DNA of 64,000 nucleotides from Phialocephala subalpina (taxonomy: Eukaryota; Ascomycota; Leotiomycetes; Helotiales; Mollisiaceae). This document shows positions 21,663 to 34,138 of this stretch, in pieces; the first letter of the stretch is position 1, and each line of letters begins with the position of its first letter. The notes beneath the pieces were generated by a model. It saw only the letters and a list, made by a program, of their open reading frames with translations, was not told the DNA's origin and did not search any database. The position numbers were made by a program, and so were the translations under genes. The DNA lies in contig FJOG01000068.1 in the NCBI GenBank assembly GCA_900073065.1, positions 62,001-126,000 on the forward strand, written 5' to 3'.

Positions 21663-23632
21663 TTAAAAGGACTCATCATCATCACTCTCTTCCATAGCGG
21701 CCGACAAGTTGATAAACAACTTCCCCTGGCGCTTACCTAGCGCAGGAGTACCCGGCGAACTCAAAGACTGAAAATACTCATAATCTGATCTGAATTGACG
21801 TTGAGCCTGATCATCATCCTCACTATCATCCGCATCATCCAAACCCATTATTCGACAGGTAGTCTTACTCCTGTGACCACCGGCGAGGGTAGTACCTGAC
21901 TCTGGAGGAATGTTGGTGGAATCTAAATGCTGTTTGTGTGGGGGGTTTCGGTGGTGAGTACGTGTTGTGGAAGTCGAAGGTAAAAGAGAAACAATTTCAG
22001 CCTGAATTTCAGCCTGTGCGGCTTCGAACTCTGCACGCTTGGCCAAAAGAGCATTGAGACGATCATCCTGAGATACACCGACTGTCGACTCCGAAGATGT
22101 AGTATCATTCTTTGGAATTCTGGATCATGATTGTCAGCTGTTTTCATGGACAAGAAAGCTTTGTACTTACCGCGGTGGAGAAGACTTAGATACAGATTCA
22201 ACAATGGTAGCCTCCATAGTCCATTTTACATTCTTTAACAGGTGAAAATCGTCTTCTGCGTCTGTGGGCTTCAACCGTTTGTGTGGAGTAGGCCCCGAAT
22301 CGGGGTCATGGTCCAGTTTTTGCTTGCCCGGCTTCGATACAGTACATTGTGGGGTTGTAGCATCTAGATTGTCTTGGAGAATAGTTCGCGTTTTCGTTGA
22401 TTTGTCGAACCAGACATTGCATTGGCAGCTGAGGAGAAGAAGAAGGTATTAGCCAACACTATAGTTACTTTGAGCCAAGCTGGGCTTACCAGAGTCGTCC
22501 TCCACCCAGGGCTTCGGTGCTTTGGCTAGACCTGCAGAGAGGCATTGGGCATATATGGTCAGTGAGCTCTGGCTTACTCACCAGGATGGCCATAGTGACA
22601 CCAGTGCCTGGCAGTAATAGTGTGTTAGATGAAAGGACATACTTGCTGTCCTTCGTTTTGAACAGCTCAAAATTGCCAGCTCTGACATTCATAGAGCCAG
22701 GTCCGTCGAAGAAACGATACTTGATGATACTCTCCAGCAGAGTGTAGTCATACTCAGACGGCACAGGAAACTTCCGTCCCAGAGCGTCCTCTACTATCAA
22801 AGGAGCTTGGAAGAAGGTCCACCTTGCATCTCCCAAAGCACGCGAGCTTTGGATGTCAATTACCATCCCGTATATTTGCTGGGTTGAAACACTATAGGAT
22901 GTGGGCTTAGCGCTTTTCAGACACTACGACGGAGAGAATGACGAGAAACCTGCTGCTAAGCAGACGAAAATCGGATTTGACGTACCAGACCTTTGCCACA
23001 ATCGCCTCCAATGACTTCAGAGATGTTCGCAGCTCTCCGGTAATCATATCAAACAGTGTTGATAGCATAGAGTTCGTGAGTTTTACTGCCAATGACTGAG
23101 CTGAAACGTTGCCCTTGATCCAGCTGAGAATACTTCGAGTATCATCCAATCTTTCCCGAATTTGTGTATGGTCTGTTTCCGCCTTTTGCGACGCGATATT
23201 CATCATCTCTAAACCGTGCTCAGCCAGTAGTATATTGATGGTTCCAACGTGAATATTCAAATAGCTTTGCAATTTTCGTATTTCGTCTTTCTGCCCATAT
23301 GCCCACCCCAACTTGTTCACCGTGCTCTTAAGTCGACTCTCTTTGCTCCATGTTCCGAGTGACTTGTCATACTTCTTGATCTTCGCGAGAAAATGTTCGA
23401 GAGGTCGTCTGCAGCTTAAAGCGGTATATTTGATCGAGTCGATATTCGCAGAGGATGAGTCGCGAGGTTGAAGGCTGTCCAAATGTACCAGCGCCTGCTG
23501 GAGACTGTCGAGTTCCCTAGCGAGTTCTTGATACTCGGACTTTGCGCCGCCAGACTCCGATAAACTCCTGCTGATGTCCGCTATCAATGTCCCGACAGAG
23601 ATGAAATCTCCAATAGAGAATCCGAACGACAT
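21663..23632 (-). CDS. STAND-type N-terminal domain protein with ubiquitin-like domain
   Basis: Four exons on the minus strand (23632-22986, 22891-22490, 22428-22171, 22119-21663) join in phase to 587 residues. Residues 1-215 are helical and begin MSFGFSIGDFISVGTLI, the hallmark of the fungal N-terminal domain found on STAND/NLR proteins. Residues about 223-320 resemble the ubiquitin-like domain often paired with it (TFFQAPLIVEDALGRKFPVP through GTGVTMAIL). A Cys cluster follows (CPMPLC at 330-335 and CCQCNVWF at 350-356), probably a zinc ribbon. The C-terminal 200 residues are low-complexity and acidic, ending SDDDESF. There is no NACHT or NB-ARC domain. The role is inferred only: signalling or incompatibility-related. 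A GTGAGT at 22581 was rejected as a donor because splicing there destroys the Cys cluster. Confidence 0.85.
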
Positions 23633-24788
23633 TTTCGGTTCCTGTCAGTTTGCAATGGAGGAGTTTTCGTGCTGCTGGTTGGTAGTGTCGAGCGGAGGGA
23701 GCAGGGCCAGGGAAGTTGCTGAAGCGCGTACACAGAAGGGTTCTCAAATCGCACGCTCATGAGAAAAGGGGTCAGAGAAGAGGGTCGCTTTCTGTCGTGC
23801 AATTGAGTTCTGGAAGCACGAGGCTGAGCCCTCTGAGAATTTCTTGCTATAATCAACTCAGCTGACCCCTGCAGCTGCGCCGCCATCCGAATACGGAAAT
23901 CCGACGAGAATGATGCTGAGACTTCAGACATTCTTGAAAATTGACCCCTCCTAGACGCGATGAAATAACTGAAACAGCATGGCATGATAGATGGACAACA
24001 TTTTCAGACCAGCGCTGAGCAAGACATAACAATATGTCAAAGCACGCTGTTTGAGCTTCATCTGGAAACCCGTTAATTGATAAAGCCGGCACGCATGTAC
24101 CTACACCTGGTGCTACCTTGGACTGGGATACTTGGTCGCCTTTGATGCAATTTGCTGCTTCAAATATCCCATTTTCTGCTCGATATCCTGAGCCGTAACA
24201 AACGGGCAAAAAGACCGATGCTAGTAATGACTTGTACCAAGCTACTGCCTCGAGTTGCTACTGTCAGATATTGAATAAACGGAAGCAAGCGTATGTTTCG
24301 AGAAACAAAATACAAAGGAACAGGAAGGATACAAACGGGAAGAAGTCTTCCAGGAACCGTCGACGCTTAAAATGCCGCATAGGCTAGCGGCAGCATTCCC
24401 TGTAGCACCTCCTGTCCCTAACCTTCTTCGGGCAGCTCCCAGCCATCACGATAACCAAGCCCTGAGAGATCGTCATCCCATTCCAAAGGCACCTTCTTCA
24501 TATTGAATAGGAGCGGGGAAGTCATGACCGGACTAGATTGACCGAAGGGAGCACAGCAGCATGTATGATATATATAAGCTGCGTAGCCGCTCAGGGTCTG
24601 CGAGACTTCAGACTTCCGAGAATCGTGGTTGAGAAGGTATGTTTACCCCACGTTTGGTTGATGCTTTACCGCCAAGGCAGATCCAAATTACTTCGATATG
24701 CCAGGAAATAATGCTGACGAGAACGACATGCAGGTCCTGAACATTTTCGTTTCGTTCTCTCCAGCTGTCTTGTCTTCGCAGCTTCAAG
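23633..24788. other. Intergenic between divergent genes
   Basis: This is the shared upstream region of the STAND-N gene (minus) and the S28 peptidase (plus). A TATA box is at 24569-24577. Nothing else is recognised. Confidence 0.45.
24569..24577 (+). promoter_or_regulatory. TATA box of the S28 peptidase
   Basis: The sequence tatatataa lies about 210 bases upstream of the ATG at 24789. Confidence 0.5.
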
Positions 24789-26574
24789 ATGAAGTTCGGA
24801 TCAATATGTGCGCTGCTTGGGCTGGCGACCGCCACTCTCGCAGCAGTCCACGAACGCGCCATTGAGCGCAAAGTCCGAGTACGTCTCAATCTCTCTTCTC
24901 TCCAAATTGCCCCAAACTGACCAGAACATCAGAGAAACACCATCTCGAGCAGAAGTATCCTCAAACGCGACGACACCGACCCCACACTCCTCTACCCCGC
25001 ATACAATCTCTCGGTTCCAGTTGATCATTTCCACAACGACTCTCTGTACGAGCCACACACAAACGAGAAGTTCAATCTGCGGTACTGGTTTGATGCTACG
25101 TATTACAAGCCGGGTGGGCCTGTAATTGTGCTGCAGTCGGGAGAGACGGATGGGACGGGACGGTTGGTGTATTTGCAGAAGGGATTGCTTCATGAGTTGG
25201 CAGTGGCTACAAATGGGATTGGTGTTGTGCTTGAACATCGATATTATGGTACCAGTTGGCCTACTGCGAATCTGTCGACGGAGAGTATGAGGTTCTTGAC
25301 TACGGATCAAGCTCTTGCGGACGAGGCATACTTCGCGAATAATGTCGTGTTTGAGGGACTGGAGAAATATAACCTCACAGCCCCAAATACGGCATATCTG
25401 GGATACGGAGGAAGTTATGCTGGAGCTTTCAATGCCTTCTTGAGGAAATTATACCCGGACGTTTTCTGGGGTAAATCACACCACAACCCTTTACTGAGCA
25501 TCAAAACTAACAGACACAGGCACAATCTCATCCTCTGGTGTCACAGAAGCCATCTGGGATTACTGGGCATACTTCGAGCCAATCCGTGAATACGCAGACC
25601 AAGAATGCGTTGCCTACACCCAGAAGATCACTCATGCAGTCGACAACATCTTCGCTTTGAACGATTCTTCAACAACCGCTGAACTGAAATCCGCATTCGG
25701 TCTCCCAAACGTAACATACAACAATGACTTCGCCTCAGTCCTCGCATACGGAATCGAAGGCTGGCAAGGCCGAAACTGGGATCCAGCAGTTAACGACCCC
25801 TCCTTCGACCTCTATTGCGGAAACCTTACTTCGGAAGACATCATCTACCCCGACACTGAAGACCTAAGTGATATAGTCGCCGACCTCCTTGCCAAAGGAG
25901 GATACGAAGACGAAGTCGGAAATCTGACAACACCAATGCTCAACTGGATCGGCTGGCTCGCCGACTACGCCGTAGATTCCTGCTCCGGCTCCCAAGACGC
26001 CTGTTTCTCAACCCACAACGCAACATATTACGCCCAAGACGATATCACTCAAGACTGGCGCTCCTGGCCTTATCAATATTGCACTCAATGGGGATACCTC
26101 CAAACCGGCTCCGGCGTCCCCGCCAGTCAACTTCCCCTCGTATCCCGCACAATCGACCTCGCCTACAGTTCTCTAATCTGTAATTACGCATTCAACATCA
26201 CAACCCCTCCAAACGTTACCGCCATCAACAAATACGGTGGTTTCAATATCTCTTACCCCCGACTCGCTTTCATAGACGGAGAGGTGGACCCTTGGAGACC
26301 GGCTACTCCTCACGCTTCGCCTTTTAACAGCACTGCTGTGAACAGGACTAGCACTGCCAGCGAGCCATTTATCTTGATTTCAGGCGCTGTCCATCACTGG
26401 GATGAAAATGGACTGTTTGCGAATGAGACGGTTAACTACCCGCCAAACTATCTTCCACCCCCTCCTGTGAAGGATACCCAGTCCCAGGAAATCATCTTTG
26501 TTCTAGAGTGGATGGCGGAATGGCAGCTTGCTCAACTTGAGAAAGCTTGGGGTGGGAAGAGTGAATTGATTTGA
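24789..26574 (+). CDS. Secreted serine peptidase, family S28 (Pro-X carboxypeptidase-like)
   Basis: Three exons (24789-24878, 24933-25470, 25520-26574) give 560 residues. A signal peptide spans about residues 1-19. S28 enzymes cut after proline near peptide termini at acid pH. Catalytic parts are visible: nucleophile Ser191 in GYGGSYAGAF, Asp near 466 in IDGEVDPW and His near 501-502 in GAVHHWDENG. The EHRYYG motif (131-136) and many N-x-S/T sites are typical of the secreted fungal branch. The start has a clean signal peptide and no better upstream ATG. Likely job: extracellular protein digestion. Confidence 0.95.
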
Positions 26575-27898
26575 CGTGGATAAGATGGACTGAAAAATAG
26601 TAATGTTTATGATGAACGGGGAAGGCTTTTTGCAAAAAATAGCAATGGCAGACGATGAACATGCTACTCAAAAGATAATTACAATCAATAATAATGAATA
26701 ACCCATCCCAATCTGTTCTGTCCATATTAAATCAGCAGCGCCCTCGAACTTCTACCCCTGATTTGCATTGTGAACTCAACTCCCTACCTACCTCAAAACC
26801 CTCCACCCATACATACATACGTCCTCCCTCGGACCCGCCTTTTAAGAACACCTCCATTATTACTTATTCCCATGCATTCAAAAGTATCAATATCAGTAGT
26901 CAGAGACCTACGGCCCGCGAATTTGAGTACATTCACCTCATCAGAAAAAAAGATGAAAGCTACTGAATTTTCTTTTCTTTTTCAAGAACGCCCATGATAT
27001 GAAAGCGTAAATGAGTGACCATCTTCCGATCTCTGTCTGGGACCTACTTCTAGAGACCTACGGATATGGCAATTTCTGAGTCGAGAGTGTGTCGGTGACC
27101 ATGAGTATACTCTGATATTTTGTGTAAGGGCATCTCGTGATTATGGGCCGCAATGTCGGTAATCTGAGAATACAAATGGGCCTCTTCTGTTGTCAGTTCT
27201 AGATCAGTCATTATGAGGGACTAGGCGGTAGCAATGTCTGACTCCGAGTGTAGAGGCGTGGATCTTGGTAAGAAGATGCGAAGGCTTTCGTCGCAATGTT
27301 TTGGGGAGGAAGATTCGATCACGTCGAGAGTGTAATGATTCACAACTTCTAGTAGTAAAGCGCGGCGCGTCACACAATTTCATCACATCAGGAAAGTTTC
27401 TGGTGTTGTGGCCTGTGGCCATTGATTCTGCACTCGTATGCACAAGGTCATCGTTGTTTCTCATTCCTTTCCAGACGCCCCACGTCCACAGGATCCCATA
27501 ATTCCGTGCCAGAACGCCAAAAAGCAAGATACGCGTGTTGCCACCCGCCCATTAATGAAGAGGAACCATCCCAGTCCACTCTGCCCAACCTGCGTGTGAA
27601 GTCCCAAACCCAAGATTCCCGAGAAACCCCGCTCGTAAACAAGCTGCTAGACCGTCTCGAAAGACTATCAAAAGGTATGCCGAGGATGATGTGCCGAGAT
27701 CAGATCGAGGTCCTGTCGATGTCGAATATGAATATCCAAATGAAAGAGTATGAGCGAACCCTGCCGTAAACAGCATGCTAGACCGTCTTGCAGTAAGACT
27801 ATCAAAAGTTCTATATGCCCAAGGTCATTCGTCAGTATCGTAGCCGAAGATGAGAAGTCGAAAGGTAGGAGTGTGCGAGAGGTGCGAAGAGAAGACGC
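26575..27898. other. Intergenic; contains a short direct repeat near the histone gene
   Basis: No gene is recognised. A segment reading tgctagaccgtct...gactatcaaaag occurs at about 27645-27675 and again at about 27777-27810, near the 3' end of the H4 gene. ORFs at 27204-27776 are unassigned. Confidence 0.4.
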
Positions 27899-28535
<637 letters not shown>

Positions 28536-29353
28536 GATGAGGTTGTTTTGGAGTGTTGTAAGAGTTGTTTGGTGATGAAATTACGCGTCTATTGACGGTT
28601 GCGATGGAGTTTTTGATGAAAGTTGGTCGTTGGGTGATATTTCGTGATATGTAAGAGGAAAGGATGAAAAGCTGCGGGGCGAGATGAGATTTTGTAGTGC
28701 GGCTGCAGTGTGAGTGATTTGGGTGATTTGGAAGGCGCTAAGCTAAGCCGGATTGCTGTGAGTTTCAGGCCTGCAAAAAATCCGACAAAACGCTGCCAAT
28801 AATACCATTTCTGATTGGCCAGTTTTGCGTGAGAGGCGCGGAAGGCGGAGCGGGTTGATCGCTCTGCGCGGAATAAGCGAGAGAGACCATCAAAACATGA
28901 GAGCGCGACTCTTTTACCTTACAACTCGATAAATTTTTGGAATGGAGAATTGCTGCCGTTTTATTTACTGATACGTTCATGACATATTTGAGCTCGATTG
29001 TATTCAACCTTGACGTATCTAGGAGCCTCTCGCGGTCCCAAAGTCGCGCTTTCTTCCCGATCGAGTCTTGCACTACAACGCGTCAGATTGTACCCCATAT
29101 ACGGATACTTCTTTGATCCACGGGTAGGATAGCTTCAGCAATGCAGTATGAACCTTCTATCTGGTTCTCGTTCTTCTTTCCAGCAACCCATTTCTTGCTC
29201 TGTCTTCTCATCGCCTTCAGCCATTTCGTCAATCGGCACAGCGGCACTACTGCAGCTTTGCGGCTCCTCAATGTGGGGTAGCAACGCAGCGTCACAGTTG
29301 ACGTCTGCAGGTCCAATCACTCCGATACATTTATTTCCACACAGCAGATCAAG
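28536..29353. other. Intergenic between divergent H4 and SDR genes
   Basis: The left part is the H4 promoter and leader (CCAAT element at 28814-28818 in the H4 orientation). The right part is the SDR upstream region. No further gene is seen. Confidence 0.5.
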
Positions 29354-30326
29354 ATGGCGTCTGCCATGGCAAAACGCCTCGAAGGCAAAACAATTCTCAT
29401 CACAGGCGCGTCATCAGGAATTGGCCGCAGCACAGCATTCGAATTCGCCCGTACCTCACCCAAGAGCCTTCGACTCGTCCTTACCGCACGTCGATTCGAT
29501 ACGCTTCAAAAGGCCGCGAGCGAGATAAACAAAGAGGTTGGAGATGGAGTCAAGATCTTTTGTCACGCTATGGATGTGGGCAAACCCGAGGATATTGACG
29601 CGTTTATGCCCTCTCTACCAGAAGAGTTTCGAGATATCGATATACTATTCAACAACGCGTATGGCCTACAACACTGCTGCAGATGATCATAGCTGATCAG
29701 AGCAGGGGACTTGCAAAGGGTGGGATGGTTGGAAGTCCACATCTACAAAGGGACTATATCGATGAGATGTTCGCGACGAATGTTACTGGGCTCATGAATA
29801 TGACTCAAGCTATTCTGCCAATATTTCTAGCACGCCCAGATGGAGGACATGGCGATATCATCATGATGAACAGTGTTGCTGGAAGAGAAGCCTATGTTGG
29901 TGGGAGTATCTAGTAGGTCTTTAGCAGAAGTTGCAGCCCGGTTCTACTGACAGACTTCGATCATAGCTGCGCGACCAAAGCCGCCGTCAGAAGCTACACC
30001 GAAATTCTGCGAAAGGAACTCATCGCCACCAGAATACGCGTCATCGAAATAGCAGCTGGTCAAGTAGAGACAGAGTTCTCGGTCGTTAGATATGATGGTG
30101 ATAAAGCGAAAGCAGATGCTGTATATGCGGGTGCCGAGCCTTGTACTCCAGAAGATATTGCTGAAGTCGTTGTTTTTGCGGCTGGGAGAAGAGAGAATAT
30201 GGTACTGGCAGACGCGTTGCTGTTTCCTAATCATCAGGTGGGTTTCAAAGTTCTCGAATCGCTGATCTATGCCGTATGCTCATGCTTTTCCAGGCGACGG
30301 CGACCATTTTACATAGAAAGACATAA
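29354..30326 (+). CDS. NADP-dependent short-chain dehydrogenase (YdfG/YMR226C type)
   Basis: Four exons (29354-29658, 29706-29912, 29967-30237, 30294-30326) give 271 residues. It is a classical SDR: nucleotide-binding TGASSGIG (17-24), an NNAG motif at the first splice junction and catalytic Ser158, Tyr171 and Lys175 (YCATK). The Tyr codon is split by an intron. The pattern and the C-terminus (HRK before the end) match the fungal 3-hydroxy acid/serine dehydrogenase group, which oxidises L-allo-threonine, serine and related hydroxy acids with NADP. The acceptor at 29705 was chosen because it restores NNAGLAKG; an earlier AG at 29700 breaks the frame. Confidence 0.92.
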
Positions 30327-30756
30327 ATCAAGCAACGGGATCTTCCGCAAATCTCATGGGCCCCGAGATGTTTTCCATTTTCCGTCATGATCTTCAACAC
30401 CAACTATCAAATATTGCCATTCATCAAGTGATGCCCAACTCAGATTCTATGTCTCATATTACTTTTTCCTTACATATTACCCCACAATTGAGTTGTCTCA
30501 CAACGTTCTCGACACACATCGAATGAGGTCTCAGCTAGCCTCTAAATAACCATGAGACCTTTCAAAAAGCAACTCGACTCATCATTGCCTATCATCGTTG
30601 CCCCTTTATGTCCTCAATTCACCATCTTCCTTTCACGATCCCTGTTCATGATCTCTACTCGATCCCATCGCGGATCTGCGCGTCATTCCCTTCAATTCGC
30701 CATTCTTATCGTCTCCATTTCTATACCCAACTCATCTCAAGCTTTACCACCCCACC
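30327..30756. other. Intergenic; promoter of the membrane-protein gene
   Basis: Pyrimidine-rich leader just before 30757. An overlapping ORF from 30552 in another frame is considered chance. Confidence 0.4.
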
Positions 30757-31605
30757 ATGACCACCTCAGCCGGCCTCAGCACAGGAGCAGTAGCCGGCGT
30801 CGCCGCCGGTGGTGCTCTCGCTTTCCTTACAATCACCGGGCTCACTTTCTGGCTCTGGAAGAAACGAAGGAACCTATCACCAAGAAGATTTACGATGCTC
30901 GGCGACGACGAATTCGCTCATACCAAGTCCCAAAATAATGACTACGAATTCGAAGACCGTCGCTATCCCAAAGTCGAAAAAGAGCCTAGAGTTATAGAAC
31001 GAGAACTTCATGCAGAGAAGCTGGACGCAATAAAGGAGAGAGACAGAAGAGGAGCAGAACAACGCGCCGTAGAAAATATGCGGAAGTCGGTCCACCCGAT
31101 TCGTTCTTCCTCTCATCAATTCATCAGCCTTGATGTCTCACCACCTCTTACACCTCTTTCCCCTACTTTCCCTTCTTCAAACTCAAACTCGATTACTTTC
31201 TCGCAATCACCGACAACGTGCAGCTTCCCAACACCACCACTCACTCCTCTCTCAGCAACTTTCTCGCCCACCACTTCCTCCTTCCCCTGTTTCTCAGATC
31301 CAACACCAAGTACAAGTGCAACTACACCTTCATTCTTAAACGCTAGATCGAACACAGAGCCGATTCATGGAAATTCGATATCAGTTCCAGAGATGATTGG
31401 CGAGGTAGGAGCTCCGAAGCCGGCTTACGTACCGAGACGAACCCAAACCACGACAACGCAGTGTGAGAATCATGGACCGGGGGTTACGGGGATTGGTGGT
31501 GTTGGGGAAGTTGGTGGGGGTGGGAATGGGATATTGGAGGGGAATGGGGAAGGGGGTGGGAAGAGGGAAAGTTTTAGGGGGGCGAGAAGTGCTTGGAAAC
31601 CGTGA
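30757..31605 (+). CDS. Single-pass membrane protein with low-complexity tail
   Basis: A single exon encodes 282 residues. A short N-terminus is followed at residues 5-33 by one Gly/Ala-rich hydrophobic helix (GAVAGVAAGGALAFLTITG), then a basic stop-transfer stretch KKRR. Residues 40-115 are charged and probably coiled. The rest is Ser/Thr/Pro-rich with two PPLTPLS repeats, then Gly-rich near the C-terminus. The layout resembles small fungal plasma-membrane proteins with a Mid2-like helix, but without the Ser-rich extracellular part no family can be named. The function is unknown. Confidence 0.7.
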   Translation: MTTSAGLSTGAVAGVAAGGALAFLTITGLTFWLWKKRRNLSPRRFTMLGDDEFAHTKSQNNDYEFEDRRYPKVEKEPRVIERELHAEKLDAIKERDRRGAEQRAVENMRKSVHPIRSSSHQFISLDVSPPLTPLSPTFPSSNSNSITFSQSPTTCSFPTPPLTPLSATFSPTTSSFPCFSDPTPSTSATTPSFLNARSNTEPIHGNSISVPEMIGEVGAPKPAYVPRRTQTTTTQCENHGPGVTGIGGVGEVGGGGNGILEGNGEGGGKRESFRGARSAWKP

Positions 31606-32650
31606 GGGGAAGGAGAGAGAGTCGGAGACGGGAGAGAGGTGTGGGTTTGACGGGAAGGAGTCGAAAGAGGAGAAAGTAATTTAGGAGGTAATGAGATGGG
31701 AAGGTAAAGGTGTTTAAGTTGTAGGCTTCGTTGTATATAATTTGATGGAGAAGAATGTTCACTGTACATATAGATAAGAGAGCGGCATCCTTCGTATTGC
31801 TTGCCCTTGGAGTTTGTAATTGATACGATACGGGGAATAATGGATCCCGGAATTGCAATTCAAAAATGAAGTTCACACTATACTGATATCGGGGACGGAT
31901 TTAAGTCTCAATTTGCTATTTGGCTATGTCCTTGTTGTAATCGAGCCTGGACATTGGCAATTGATTTGCACTTGCTGGTAGTCGATCGCATTGTTGAATA
32001 TTTAAGTAACATGGAACCTGTCTGGAGAGTAACCACAATCGATGGAGGAATACAGTTAGGTAGAAAGAGGCATCAGTGGCTTCATCTTGCTTGCAACCCA
32101 TTTAGCTAGAATCTCTCGAATTAGGTTATTTTCATTAGCCTTCGAATCTAGAGGAAATGCCTCTAGAATATGGGTGTGACTGATACCGTACAGCGATCCT
32201 GATTTCAGGACCTCCGTAGACCGTTCTTGACCTGAAGTTCAGGGCTTCAACACCACGGTGGCCACAACTGAGGTAGCTCTTCTCAAAGTATCTTCCGGTC
32301 TCTGCTGGCAATTCCGATGTTCAAGGCAAGATACCGTTGACCACCAGCCCAGCTCAAACACCCAACGATGCTTATGTGCTACAGAATTCTGGTAAAAACC
32401 CTTCTCCCGAGCCATAATCTGCCACGAGCAAACTGCGACGGAGGATGACTCAACCTCTTCTCCCTAGAACGAACGGAGTAACGTAGGACGGGGGTTGTCG
32501 GCGTCTGGAAAGCCAATCTTGGCGTATGTTCGCAGCTCCGGTGTCGTGTGAAAGGTTCGTCCAACCATGCCCTCCACCTAGGAGCAAGGTCCCGGATCCC
32601 CTATGGTATCATATCCCTTCTTCCCATGTGTATCCCTGTCCGGGACTACC
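31606..32650. other. Intergenic, nothing recognised
   Basis: This is the 3' side of both neighbours (convergent genes). Short ORFs on either strand lack features. The part around 31780-32060 is AT-richer. Confidence 0.4.
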
Positions 32651-33245
32651 TCACAAATACTTCTTCCCAGCAGCAGCAACCCTCCCTCTAAACACCGGAC
32701 TCTTAACCTCATCATTAACATTATAAAACGGATTCATAATCGTCTTGACCCAATTCTCATACACCTCTGTAAAGAACTGCTTGATCGCCTCTTCCGTTTG
32801 CGGACTTGTGGGATTCGCTCCTATCGATGTGCTGGCTCGGCTTGTGGTTGTTGTGGCGGGTTGGGAGGGAGCGTGGAGGAGGAGGAATTTGACGTCTGGA
32901 TTTGATTGTTAGTATAGGATGGGGAGCAGGGAAGAGGGGAGGTGCTTACTCCCGCCTGTCATGAAGCAGGATACGTAGTTGTTATAGAAGCGGTCGATGC
33001 ACTTGAGGTACCTGATATGGAGCATTAATACATGTGCATGATACCGTGCGAGAAGCATACATCTGTCCATTTCCCCACTGCACTTCCTCCACGATGTCCA
33101 AGCTGCTGTGTACGATGAACTGGTTCATATGCCTAGCCTGCTCTGCGAATCGCGCCATGCCATCTCCGCCTTGTTTCGCAGTGCCGAACTCATACTCGAA
33201 TAGAGGGTTGTCTTTCGTGCCGATGATGGCAAAGTAGTAGGACAT
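32651..33245 (-). CDS. trs20: TRAPP complex subunit Trs20 / sedlin (TRAPPC2)
   Basis: Three exons on the minus strand (33245-33061, 33011-32950, 32895-32651) give 163 residues. The protein begins MSYYFAIIGTKDNPLFEYEF and continues QFIVHSSLDIVEEVQW, MYLKCIDRFYNNYVSCFMTG and NVKFLLLH, which is the longin-like sedlin fold throughout. It is a core subunit of the TRAPP tethering complexes at the Golgi and autophagic membranes. Length fits the family (about 140-175 residues). The start at 33245 is the conserved MSYYF; an in-frame ATG at 33299 would add 18 unconserved residues. It is divergent from the mL60 gene with 157 bases between the ATGs. Confidence 0.95.
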
Positions 33246-33402
33246 TGTTGCGATCGTGAGGAGCTTGGAGTTCTGTTCCTGGATTGAGGTGAAGCTCATG
33301 GACTTGGCGGAGCGGGGCGGGAGCTAGTGTTAGTGGCTTGGCGATTAGATATTCTTGAGTTCTCCGAGATGGGACGGTCTTGGGTAGAATAACGTCAACA
33401 CA
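33246..33402. promoter_or_regulatory. Compact bidirectional promoter, Trs20 / mL60
   Basis: Only 157 bases separate the two divergent start codons. No TATA box is obvious, as usual for housekeeping genes. Confidence 0.5.
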
Positions 33403-33855
33403 ATGTTTGGAGCTTTCAGACCAACGAACTCTCTTGGAGGAGGTCTTCTATGGTATGCCAATCCCGCCGTCATAATTTTATTCCGATATGCAGGTCGCTG
33501 ACTCAATTGGTGGTGCAGGAAGATTCCCTGGCGATTATCAAAATTTCAGAAAGCACGACAACGAAAGCGATTACGGGCAGTTGATACGGTTGTGGCAGTG
33601 GTCGACAAGGCTTTGGCAAAGAAGAGTATTACCACGAAGGCTGTGGAGAGATGGAAGGAGGAGATGCCCATTGAGCAGGAGATGGTGCCCAAGGACAAAT
33701 ATACGCTATTCGATAGGAAGGAGAAGAAATATAGAAAGGGAATTCACAGTGAGTTCTGCCGATATAAAGCGAGGCAAGAACATGGGCTTACCATTCTTAC
33801 AGAGTTACCGAAATGGACGAGAGTATCTCAGCGAGTCAATCCACCTGGATATTGA
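33403..33855 (+). CDS. mrpl31: Mitochondrial ribosomal protein mL60 (Mrpl31 family)
   Basis: Three exons (33403-33452, 33519-33748, 33803-33855) give 110 residues. The protein starts MFGAFRPTNSLGGGLLW, continues KIPWRLSKFQKARQRKRLR and ends LPKWTRVSQRVNPPGY. These blocks are the fungal-specific large-subunit mitoribosomal protein mL60. It is very basic, as expected for an rRNA-binding protein imported into mitochondria. The third exon codes only the last 17 residues and is recognised by its conserved end. It shares a short promoter with Trs20. Confidence 0.92.
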
Positions 33856-34138
33856 TGATGAGATGGGAATAAATGTATCATACTGAAGCATGGGATGGCG
33901 TTTGGATGGGATGTACATCAGAAAGAGCATCAGTGTTGGATGAGTGTACTTCGTACACAGTCGTATGTGTATGCTATGAGGTACCAGGGCAGGTCGAAGA
34001 TTTGTACTTTGTACTGGTATCATTTAGTTCATGAGGTCTACGCTCAATAAATGCATGCCACTCTTTCAATAATACAGCCCGAAGCTTTTCCCAAGCCTAC
34101 CCAAATACGCCGTCGAACGCCGCTGATGTAGGCAGGAT

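Noticed and set aside
22532..22581. GT-AG intron in the STAND-N gene starting GTGAGT at 22581
   Set aside because: Splicing gives an immediate stop, whereas reading through yields a Cys cluster that fits the expected zinc ribbon.
30552..30938. 128-codon ORF overlapping the membrane-protein gene in another frame
   Set aside because: Its second half is the out-of-frame shadow of the transmembrane protein at 30757.
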